From Actinomycetospora sp. TBRC 11914 (GTDB lineage: Bacteria; Actinomycetota; Actinomycetes; Mycobacteriales; Pseudonocardiaceae): a DNA stretch of 64,000 nucleotides. A program made the translations under genes and the position numbers. The notes beneath the pieces are model-generated. The model was not told the DNA's origin and did not search any database. It saw nothing but the letters and a program-made list of their open reading frames with translations. The stretch is taken from positions 124,001 to 188,000 of the forward strand of contig NZ_JABBND010000004.1 of assembly GCF_012933465.1 (NCBI RefSeq). The letters are read 5' to 3'. Each line of letters starts with the position of its first letter. Position 1 is the first letter of the stretch. Of this stretch, positions 52,019 through 59,134 are shown piece after piece.

Positions 52019-53307
52019 CCGTCCCAGGCATCCCCACCGAGGAGTCCGTCTTCACCTGGGGGGCTCCACCGCTCAAGTTCGGCGCGGGGGCGGCCGACGA
52101 GATCGGGTTCGACCTCTCGCAGTACGGCGCGAAGCGCATCCTGCTCATCACCGACCCCGGGATGCAGCAGACCGGGCTGCCCGACCGCATCGCCGACTCG
52201 ATCCGCCGCTTCGACATGACCGTCGAGATCTTCGACGGCGTCCACGTCGAGCCGACCGACGACTCGATGAACAAGGCCATCGGCTACGCGACCCAGCAGG
52301 GGCCGTGGGACGGGTTCGTCGCCGTCGGCGGCGGCTCCTCGATCGACACCGCGAAGGCCGTCAACCTGCTGACGACCTACCCCGGCGAGCTGATGGACTA
52401 CATCAACAAGCCGGTCGGCAACGCGCAGGTCCCCCCGGGCGCGCTCAAGCCGCTCATCGCGGTCCCGACGACGGCGGGCACGGGTTCCGAGTCGACCGCG
52501 ATGTGCATCCTCGACGTGCTCTCGCTGCGGGTGAAGACCGGGATCAGCCACTGGCGGCTGCGCCCGACGCTCGCCGTCGTCGACCCGCTGCTGACGTTGA
52601 CGCTGCCGCCGCAGGTCACCGCGGCGGCCGGGATGGACATCGTCTGCCACGCGCTCGAGAGCTACACCGCGCGCTGGTACACGACCTTCGACCGCAAGAA
52701 GCCCGAGGAGCGGGTGACCTACTGCGGGTCGAACCCCGTCTCGGACCTGTGGTGCGAGAAGTCGATGACGCTGCTGGCCCGCTCGTTCCGGACGGCGGTG
52801 GAGCGCGGCGACGAGGACGTCGACGCCCGCATGGACATGATGATGGCGGCGACGTTCGCGGGGATGGGCTTCGGCAACTCCGGCGTGCACATCCCCCACG
52901 CCAACGCCTACCCGATCGCGGGCCAGGTGCGCGACTTCCGTCCGCAGGGCTACCCGCAGGACGAGGCGATGGTGCCGCACGGCATGTCGGTGTCGCTGAC
53001 GGCGCCGGAGGCGTTCCGGTTCTCCTTCGACTCCGCGCCCGACCGGCACATGACCGCGGCGAAGCTGCTCGGGCCGAACGCCGACACGCAGAACAACGCG
53101 TCGGAGCAGCTGCCGCACGTCGTCACCGAGCTGATGCGCGACATCGACATCCCGAACGGCATCGGCGCCGTCGGGTTCGGCGAGTCGGACATCCCCGACC
53201 TCGTCGACGGGACGATGAAGCAGCAGCGCCTCCTCGCGACGTGCCCGCGCACGCCGACCGAGGACGACATCGCGGACATCTTCGCGAAGTCGATCTCCAA
53301 CTGGTAG
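52015..53307 (+). CDS. Hydroxyacid-oxoacid transhydrogenase (iron-ADH family, HOT/ADHFE1 type)
   Basis: 430 residues, GTG 52015. It closely follows human ADHFE1 pattern: VAVGGGSSIDTAKAVNLL (cofactor), LKPLIAVPTTAGTGSES, GMDIVCHALESY, a YCGSNPVSDLW segment, FAGMGFGNSGVHIPHANAYPI and VPHGMSVSLTAPEAF. Metal ligands are the Asp of GMD and His of CHALE, VHIPHA and VPHG. HOT oxidises gamma-hydroxybutyrate to succinic semialdehyde while reducing 2-oxoglutarate to 2-hydroxyglutarate, using bound NAD. It lies between a lactonase and an aldehyde dehydrogenase, which fits this reaction. Confidence 0.88.
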   Translation: MTVPGIPTEESVFTWGAPPLKFGAGAADEIGFDLSQYGAKRILLITDPGMQQTGLPDRIADSIRRFDMTVEIFDGVHVEPTDDSMNKAIGYATQQGPWDGFVAVGGGSSIDTAKAVNLLTTYPGELMDYINKPVGNAQVPPGALKPLIAVPTTAGTGSESTAMCILDVLSLRVKTGISHWRLRPTLAVVDPLLTLTLPPQVTAAAGMDIVCHALESYTARWYTTFDRKKPEERVTYCGSNPVSDLWCEKSMTLLARSFRTAVERGDEDVDARMDMMMAATFAGMGFGNSGVHIPHANAYPIAGQVRDFRPQGYPQDEAMVPHGMSVSLTAPEAFRFSFDSAPDRHMTAAKLLGPNADTQNNASEQLPHVVTELMRDIDIPNGIGAVGFGESDIPDLVDGTMKQQRLLATCPRTPTEDDIADIFAKSISNW

Positions 53308-53312
53308 CTACG

Positions 53313-53358
53313 CATGTGAACGGATGTGGTCGTCCTGGCGACCACATCCGTTCACATG
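53313..53358 (+). promoter_or_regulatory. Perfect 20-bp hairpin inside the lactonase–dehydrogenase operon
   Basis: Arms 53313–53332 and 53339–53358 pair exactly around a TCCTGG loop, six bases after the HOT stop. A second small dyad (GGCCC-GGA-GGGCC) then overlaps the FmdB ribosome site. The stem could attenuate transcription into fmdB–ALDH or protect the upstream mRNA. Confidence 0.7.
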
Positions 53359-53376
53359 GCCCGGAGGGCCTCCCTG

Positions 53377-53826
53377 ATGCCGATCTACGACTACCGCTGC
53401 GACTGCGGCCTGCGCTTCGAGCGCCTCATGGGCCGGGACGCGGCGGCTCCCGCCTGCCCGGAGTGCGGCGGGGCCACCCGGAAGGTGCCGTCGCGGCCCG
53501 CGCTGCACGGGACGGCCGACGTCGGGCTCTCCCGCGAGCAGATGCCCCAGACCTGGCGGGGCACCTACCACGGCGACCGCGAGTACGTGACCGCGATGCA
53601 GCGCAAGTGGGAGCAGCGCCAGCGTCTCGAGGACAAGCACCCCGAGCTCGCGGGCGACACCCGCCCGGTGGCCGCGCACGAGGGCCGCTACGAGCAGGTC
53701 CCGCTGCGGGCCGGGGAGCCGATGATCACGCCCGCGGCCGAGCCGTCCGGGTCGTCCGGGTCGTCACACGGCCACGGGCACGGCCACGGGCACTCGCACG
53801 GCGGTGGGTCGAAGGAGACGACGTGA
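53377..53826 (+). CDS. FmdB-family zinc-ribbon protein with His-rich tail
   Basis: 149 residues from ATG 53377 with GGAGG upstream. The N-terminus MPIYDYRCDCGLRFERLM and later ACPECGG form the FmdB/CxxC-type zinc ribbon. A charged middle follows. The C-terminus has six alternating His-Gly pairs (HGHGHGHGHSHGG), as in metal-storing tails of UreE, HypB or SlyD. FmdB proteins accompany metal-dependent enzymes; here it lies between the metal-dependent HOT and the dehydrogenase, so a metallochaperone role is plausible but unproven. It overlaps the ALDH gene by 4 bp. Confidence 0.85.
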   Translation: MPIYDYRCDCGLRFERLMGRDAAAPACPECGGATRKVPSRPALHGTADVGLSREQMPQTWRGTYHGDREYVTAMQRKWEQRQRLEDKHPELAGDTRPVAAHEGRYEQVPLRAGEPMITPAAEPSGSSGSSHGHGHGHGHSHGGGSKETT

Positions 53827-55295
53827 GCGAGCTGGAGTCCCTCCGGATGCTCGTCGGCGGCGAGGCCGTCGACGCGGTGTCAGGGAAGACGTTCGAGTCG
53901 CAGAACCCCTACACCGGGCAGTCGTGGGCGCTGATCCCCGACGGCGGCGACGAGGACGTCGACCACGCCGTCGCCGCGGCCCGCGCCGCCCTCGACGGCG
54001 AGTGGGGCCAGATGACCGGGTTCGCCCGGGCGGCGTGCCTGCGCCGGCTGGCCGACCTGATCAGCGAGAACGCCGAGCGCCTGGCCCGCCTCGAGGTCAA
54101 CGACTCGGGCAAGCTCTACCGCGAGATGCTCGGCCAGCTCACCGGGCTGGGCGGCTGGTACCACTACTACGCCGGGATCGCCGCGACCCTCGAGGGCCGC
54201 CAGATCCCCTCGCCGAACCCGAACTACCTCGTCTACACCCGCCGCGAACCGGTCGGCGTGGTCGCCGCGATCACGCCGTGGAACTCGCCGCTGCTGCTGA
54301 TGAGCTGGAAGGTCGCTCCGGCCCTGGCCGCCGGGTGCACCGTCGTCATCAAGCCCTCCGAGCACGCGCCCGGCTCGACGCTCGGGTTCGGCGAACTGAT
54401 CGCGCAGGCCGGGATCCCCGACGGCGTCGTCAACATCGTGACCTCCTCCACCGGCGGTCCGGGCGCGCACCTCGCCGGGCACCCCGGCGTCGACAAGGTC
54501 GCCTTCACCGGCTCCACCGCCACCGGGCGCAAGGTCGCGGTGGCCGCCGCGGAGAACCTCCACCCGGCCACGCTGGAGCTCGGCGGGAAGTCCCCCCAGG
54601 TGGTCTTCCCCGACGCCGACCTGCAGGCCGCCGCCAACGGCCTCGTCGCCGGCGTGTTCGCGGCCACCGGGCAGACCTGCATGGCGGGATCGCGGCTGAT
54701 CGTGCACGCCGACGTCCACGACGAGCTGGTGCGGCTGGTCGCCGAGCGCGCCGCCCAGATCAAGCTCGGCGACCCCTTCGGCGAGGACACCGAGATGGGT
54801 CCGGTCGCGAACGGGATGCAGTACGAGAAGGTCGTCGGCTACCTGCGCACCGCCCGCGAGGAGGGCGCGACGATCGCCTACGGCGGCGACCCGGACGAGG
54901 AGCTCGGCGGCTACTTCGTCCAGCCCACCGTGCTCTCGGTCAAGCCGACCGACACCGTCTTCCGCGAGGAGGTCTTCGGGCCGGTGCTCGCGGCCACGAC
55001 CTTCACCGACGAGGACGAGGCGGTGAAGCTCGCCAACGACACCCCCTACGGCCTCGCGGGCGCGGTGTGGACCAAGGACGTGCACCGGGCGCACCGCGTC
55101 GCCGCCCGCATCAAGGCCGGCACGGTGTGGATCAACGCCTACCGGGTCGTGGCGCCGAGCGTGCCGTTCGGCGGCTACAAGGACTCCGGGCTCGGCCGGG
55201 AGAACGGGGTCGCCGCGGTGGACGCCTACCTGGAGACCAAGGCGGTGTGGGTCGAGCTCACCGGCGGCACCCGCGACCCCTTCACCCTCGGCTGA
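53823..55295 (+). CDS. Aldehyde dehydrogenase (candidate succinic semialdehyde dehydrogenase)
   Basis: 490 residues, GTG 53823. ALDH superfamily: AAITPWNSPLLLMSWKVAPALAAG, the cofactor lysine in VIKPSEHAPGS, FTGSTATGR, catalytic Glu252 in LELGGKS, nucleophile Cys286 in GQTCMAGSR, and EEVFGPVLA. It oxidises an aldehyde to an acid with NAD(P)+. Context (lactonase and HOT upstream) suggests succinic semialdehyde to succinate; the sequence alone only says ALDH of the broad betaine/hydroxymuconic-type branch. It is seven bases before the first SCO6745-like gene. Confidence 0.9.
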   Translation: MSELESLRMLVGGEAVDAVSGKTFESQNPYTGQSWALIPDGGDEDVDHAVAAARAALDGEWGQMTGFARAACLRRLADLISENAERLARLEVNDSGKLYREMLGQLTGLGGWYHYYAGIAATLEGRQIPSPNPNYLVYTRREPVGVVAAITPWNSPLLLMSWKVAPALAAGCTVVIKPSEHAPGSTLGFGELIAQAGIPDGVVNIVTSSTGGPGAHLAGHPGVDKVAFTGSTATGRKVAVAAAENLHPATLELGGKSPQVVFPDADLQAAANGLVAGVFAATGQTCMAGSRLIVHADVHDELVRLVAERAAQIKLGDPFGEDTEMGPVANGMQYEKVVGYLRTAREEGATIAYGGDPDEELGGYFVQPTVLSVKPTDTVFREEVFGPVLAATTFTDEDEAVKLANDTPYGLAGAVWTKDVHRAHRVAARIKAGTVWINAYRVVAPSVPFGGYKDSGLGRENGVAAVDAYLETKAVWVELTGGTRDPFTLG

Positions 55296-55301
55296 GCCCC
55301 C

Positions 55302-56213
55302 ATGGACTTCGCCGAGGCCCGCGAGACCTTCCTGCAGCCGCGCGACGGGGCCGTCGCGCCGCGACCCGAGACGCCCGCCCGGCGGCTGCGGCACGTGCTC
55401 GAGCCGCTCGCCATGGTCAACGTGTGGAGCGCGCCCGCGCACGCGCACCTGGCGAAGGCGGGGCTCGACTTCCTCACCGGCTACGTCGGCGGCCGCGCCT
55501 GCGTGCTCGGCGACCCGTCGCCCGGCGTCGTCGCCGCGACCTTCGCGGTGTTCGAGCCCGGGCTCGCCGGCGAGCTGTGGCGGCAGGCCCGGGCCGCGTG
55601 CACCGTCGAGGAGCTGCTCGCCGTCCGCGTGCTCGGCGGCGGCGAGGGCCTGCGGGCCGCCCTCGAGGGCACCGACGTCTCGGACATCGGGCGCGTGACC
55701 CGGACGCTGCGGGAGGCGCTCGAGGCCGCCGGACCGGGCGACCTCGCGGGCCGGCCGCTCTACGCCGGGCTGCGCGACCTGCCCTGGCCCACCGACCCGC
55801 ACGCGGCGCTGTGGCACGTCGCGAGCCTCTACCGGGAGCACCGCGGCGACGCGCACCTCGGCGCCTGCACCGCGGCCGGGGTCGACGGGCTCGAGGCCAA
55901 CGTGCTCACCGAGCTGCGCATCGGGTTCGACCTCTACGAGTACACCGGCACCCGCGGCTGGTCGGCCGAGGCGATGGACGCGGCGGTCGCGCGGCTCGCC
56001 GCGCGGGGGTGGGTCGAGGACGGCGCCCTGACCCCGGCCGGGCGCGCGGCCCGCGAGGCCATCGAGGTGGCCACCGACCTCGCCCAGCAGCGGGTCCTCG
56101 ACGCCCTCGGCGACGACCTGGACGAGCTCCTGGCCACCGTCGGCCGGTGGGCCGACCACGTGGTCGCCGCCGGGTGGTTCCCGCCGGACCCGTACAAGCG
56201 CGCGGCGGGGTGA
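55302..56213 (+). CDS. SCO6745-like (SalK-type) winged-helix protein 1
   Basis: 303 residues from ATG 55302, seven bases after the ALDH stop. It has the family pattern ARRLRHVLEPLAMVNVWSAPA, GVVAATFAVFEPGL, and a C-terminal winged-helix-like part (WSAEAMDAAVARLAARGWVE, LTPAGRAAREAIE). Such proteins are common in actinobacteria beside oxidative catabolic genes and are thought to be regulators or to bind small ligands; function is not known. It is followed by a paralogue. Confidence 0.8.
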   Translation: MDFAEARETFLQPRDGAVAPRPETPARRLRHVLEPLAMVNVWSAPAHAHLAKAGLDFLTGYVGGRACVLGDPSPGVVAATFAVFEPGLAGELWRQARAACTVEELLAVRVLGGGEGLRAALEGTDVSDIGRVTRTLREALEAAGPGDLAGRPLYAGLRDLPWPTDPHAALWHVASLYREHRGDAHLGACTAAGVDGLEANVLTELRIGFDLYEYTGTRGWSAEAMDAAVARLAARGWVEDGALTPAGRAAREAIEVATDLAQQRVLDALGDDLDELLATVGRWADHVVAAGWFPPDPYKRAAG

Positions 56214-57091
56214 GCGGGCCGCCGACGGGGTACCGGGCGCCGGTGAGCCCCGAACCCACCCCGGCCCGCCGGCTGCGCGACGCGCTCGAACCGGTCGCGA
56301 TGGTCCACGTCCACTCGGCGGAGGCCCGCGAGCAGTACGAGGCCCTCGGCCTCGAGCGCTTCGCCGGCTACGTCCTCGGCCGGGCCGGCACGCTGGGTCT
56401 CCCGCCGACCACGCTCGTCGTCGCGGCCTTCGGCGTGTTCGAGCCCGACACGCTCGGCGCGGTCTACGAGAGCGCCCTGACGACGGCGACCGTGCCCGAC
56501 GTGCTCGCCGCCAAGCAGGCCGGCGCGGTCCGCTGCCTGCACCGCGTGCTCGGCGAGCCGGCCCGCGACGTCGAGGAGGTCGTCACCGCCCTGCGCGCCG
56601 GGCTGGAGCGCGCGCCGCTGCTCGGCAAGCCGCTGTTCGCGGGGCTGTCGGCGCTCGACTGGCCGGGCGACGCGTGGGGCCGGCTCTGGCACGCCGCGAA
56701 CCTGCTCCGCGAGTTCCGCGGCGACGTCCACCTCGCCGCGCTGCTCGCCCACGGGATCGGGGCGCTGGAGTCGAACCTGCTCACCGAGGCCCACGTCGGG
56801 ATCCCGGTGCCGCGCTACACCCGCACCCGCTCGTGGTCCGAGGAGGCGATCGCGGCCGCCCGCGACGACCTCGTCGACCGGGTGCTGCTCACCCCCGAGG
56901 GGACGTTGACCGAGCGCGGGGCCGCGCTGCGCCACGACGTCGAGGACGCGACCGACGCCGCGCTCGACCCCGTCCTGGAGGGCATGGAGCACGCGCTCGA
57001 CCGCGTGGTGGAGCGGTGCACGACGTGGTCGCGGGACCTCCGCGCCGAGGGCGCCTTCCCCGACGACGACGGCAAGCTGCGGGCCGGGTAG
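56210..57091 (+). CDS. SCO6745-like (SalK-type) winged-helix protein 2
   Basis: 293 residues from GTG 56210 overlapping the previous stop (GTGA); GTG 56243 is an alternative. It matches its neighbour along the whole length (ARRLRDALEPVAMVHVHSAE, LVVAAFGVFEPDTL, LLREFRGDVHLAALLAHGI, WSEEAIAAARDDLVDR) at moderate identity, so it arose by tandem duplication. Heterodimerisation is possible. Its TAG stop begins the bidirectional 3' element. Confidence 0.8.
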   Translation: MSGPPTGYRAPVSPEPTPARRLRDALEPVAMVHVHSAEAREQYEALGLERFAGYVLGRAGTLGLPPTTLVVAAFGVFEPDTLGAVYESALTTATVPDVLAAKQAGAVRCLHRVLGEPARDVEEVVTALRAGLERAPLLGKPLFAGLSALDWPGDAWGRLWHAANLLREFRGDVHLAALLAHGIGALESNLLTEAHVGIPVPRYTRTRSWSEEAIAAARDDLVDRVLLTPEGTLTERGAALRHDVEDATDAALDPVLEGMEHALDRVVERCTTWSRDLRAEGAFPDDDGKLRAG

Positions 57092-57165
57092 GTGCGCTGC
57101 GCGCTCGTGAGCAGAAAATGTCGCTATATAGCGACACTTTGTGCTCACGTGCGACGAAGTCGCAC
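57089..57165. terminator. Bidirectional element with 42-bp central hairpin (B2)
   Basis: TAG (57089) runs into GGTGCGC-TGC-GCGC. Then 57107–57148 (GTGAGCAGAAAATGTCG ... GTGCTCAC) forms a 20-bp stem with two mismatches. Then GTGCGAC-GAA-GTCGCAC. The stop TGA of the opposing CruF-like gene (57145–57147) lies inside the hairpin. Confidence 0.7.
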
Positions 57166-57912
57166 ATAGGCGAACGGGATCGCCACCGCGCCCATCAGCA
57201 CCCCGCCGACGAGCGCCGACCCGGGCAGGCCGAAGAACACCAGGTGGGCCAGCACCGAGGACGCGTAGACCCACAGGTAGAGCCCCGAGGCGGGCGCCGA
57301 CACCGGTCCGGGCCCCAGCACCCGGGCCAGCCCCCCGATCACCAGCGCACCGACCACGAGCCAGCCCACGTAGTTGGTGAGCGGCACGCCGGGCACCAGC
57401 GGGAGGCCCGGCGCGGGCGCGAGCCAGACCCAGTGCCCGGCGGCCACCATCTGCGGGTCGAGGAAGACGTCCCAGGCCGCGAGCGCGATCGTCCCGATCG
57501 CCACGACCCCACCGGTGCGCCGCGCCAGCGCCCGCCCCACCACCAGCGCCGGCCACGCCATCATCGCCCAGGCCAGCGGCACGATGACCGGCACGCCGAG
57601 GATCTCCGGGCCGAGCGTCCCGGTGTACACGTACGGTCCGAAGGGCAGCCCCGTCGCGAGGCCGACCGCCTCGGCCACCAGCCCGCCGCCGCCCGCGACG
57701 CCGACCAGCCCCACGCCGCCCCGCACGCCGTGCACCCGCACCACGTCGACCAGCGAGGCGAGGAAGAACACCACGACGCTGCACACCGTGACGGCGGTGG
57801 TGAGGGCGTCGGGCACGAGCGGGTAGACGATCTGGACCAGCACCGCGGCGCCCACCAGCACCCAGGACGGACGGGTCGAGCGCAGCACCGCGCGGTGCGT
57901 GGCCACCGCCAT
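57145..57912 (-). CDS. Carotenoid biosynthesis membrane protein (CruF-like 1',2'-hydratase)
   Basis: 255 residues from ATG 57912. About seven membrane helices with the DUF422 pattern: FGPYVYTGTLGPEILGVPVIVPLAWAMMAWPAL, AAWDVFLDPQMV, GHWVW and VPLTNYVGWLVVG. CruF adds water to the C-1',2' double bond of an acyclic carotenoid end. Neighbouring genes (glycosyltransferase and CrtD-like desaturase, divergent strand) fit the later steps of the same end-group pathway. Its stop lies within the hairpin at 57107–57148. Confidence 0.87.
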   Translation of the reverse strand: MAVATHRAVLRSTRPSWVLVGAAVLVQIVYPLVPDALTTAVTVCSVVVFFLASLVDVVRVHGVRGGVGLVGVAGGGGLVAEAVGLATGLPFGPYVYTGTLGPEILGVPVIVPLAWAMMAWPALVVGRALARRTGGVVAIGTIALAAWDVFLDPQMVAAGHWVWLAPAPGLPLVPGVPLTNYVGWLVVGALVIGGLARVLGPGPVSAPASGLYLWVYASSVLAHLVFFGLPGSALVGGVLMGAVAIPFAYVRLRRT

Positions 57913-57990
57913 GAGAGGAACCCCCGGGACCGTCGGCGGAGCGGGATCCACGTCCTCACCGACCGCTCTGCGGTGCCGATCGGGCGTGCC

Positions 57991-58006
57991 TAGATTCGCG
58001 GGGGTG
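57991..58006 (+). promoter_or_regulatory. TAGATT -10 box, seven bases before GTG (leaderless start)
   Basis: TAGATT at 57991–57996 is followed by seven bases and GTG 58004, so the mRNA probably starts at the glycosyltransferase start codon. No ribosome site lies in between. Confidence 0.5.
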
Positions 58007-59134
58007 CCCGCCGCGCGTCTCCCGACACCCCTCCGCCTCCTCGTGACCTCCGGCTCACTGCTCGCCGCGGCCGGCACGCTGCTCCAGCTCGCGAACCTGA
58101 CCGACCGCGCGGCGCTGCGCCGCCCGCCGGCCGCGCCCCCGCCGGTCACCACCCGGGTGTCGGTGCTGGTGCCCGCCCGCGACGAGGCCCGGCGCGTCGC
58201 GCCGACCGTGCGCTCGCTGCTGGCCCAGCAGGGGCTCGGCGACGCCGAGTTCCTCGTGCTCGACGACGGGTCCACCGACGGCACCGCCGACGTCGTCACC
58301 GACGCCGCCGCCGGCGATCCCCGGCTGCGGGTGCTCGCCGGCACACCCCCGCCGCCGGGCTGGCTCGGCAAGCCCCACGCCTGCGCCCAGCTCGCGGCGG
58401 CCGCCCGGGGCGAGGTGCTCGTCTTCGTCGACGCCGACGTCGTCCTCGCCCCGCACGCCGTCGCGGCCGCCGTCGCCGCCCTGCGCGGTCCCCGGCCGCT
58501 CGCGCTCCTGTGCCCGTGGCCGCGGCAGGTCGTCATCGGCCCGCTGGCGCGGCTGGTGCAGCCGCTGCTCGCGTGGTCCTGGCTCACGACGGTGCCGCTG
58601 CGCCTGGCCGAGCGCAGCGGCCGTCCCTCGATGGCGCTGGCCAACGGCCAGTTCCTGGTCCTCGGGGCCGCCGCGCTCGCCCGGGCCGGCGGTTTCGCGG
58701 CCGTGCGGGACGCGGTGCTCGACGACCTCGCGCTCGCCCGGGCGCTGCGCCGCGCCGGCGAACGGACGGGGGTCGCCGACGGTTCCGGGCTCGCGACCTG
58801 CCGCATGTACGACTCCGGCCGCGAGCTGCGCGCGGGCTACCGCAAGTCGCTGTGGGCGGCGTTCGGCTCGCCGGCGGGGGCGGTCGCCGTCGCGGCGGCC
58901 CTGGCCGTGGTCTACGTCCTGCCGCCGGCCGCCGCCCTCGCGGGTTCCCGCACCGGAGCCGCGGGGTATGCCGCGGCGGTGGCCGGACGGGTGCTGGCGG
59001 CACGGTTCGGTGGGCCGCGCGGAGCGGATGCGGTGGCCCATCCGCTCTCGATCGTCGCCGTCCTCGGTCTGCTCGCCTCCTCCTGGGCCGGTCGGGTCCG
59101 GGGCACGCTGCGCTGGAAGGGACGGGCCGTGTGA
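58004..59134 (+). CDS. Glycosyltransferase family 2 (CruC-like, carotenoid)
   Basis: 376 residues from GTG 58004, set by the leaderless promoter. An N-terminal helix, then a GT-A domain: VSVLVPARDEARRV, FLVLDDGSTDGTAD, VFVDADVVL (DxD metal motif), GQFLVLGAAAL and a late acidic LDDLALARALRRAG. Three C-terminal membrane helices anchor it. CruC-type enzymes glycosylate the 1'-hydroxyl produced by CruF. It overlaps the desaturase start (GTGA) and so is translated with it. Confidence 0.87.
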   Translation: MPAARLPTPLRLLVTSGSLLAAAGTLLQLANLTDRAALRRPPAAPPPVTTRVSVLVPARDEARRVAPTVRSLLAQQGLGDAEFLVLDDGSTDGTADVVTDAAAGDPRLRVLAGTPPPPGWLGKPHACAQLAAAARGEVLVFVDADVVLAPHAVAAAVAALRGPRPLALLCPWPRQVVIGPLARLVQPLLAWSWLTTVPLRLAERSGRPSMALANGQFLVLGAAALARAGGFAAVRDAVLDDLALARALRRAGERTGVADGSGLATCRMYDSGRELRAGYRKSLWAAFGSPAGAVAVAAALAVVYVLPPAAALAGSRTGAAGYAAAVAGRVLAARFGGPRGADAVAHPLSIVAVLGLLASSWAGRVRGTLRWKGRAV

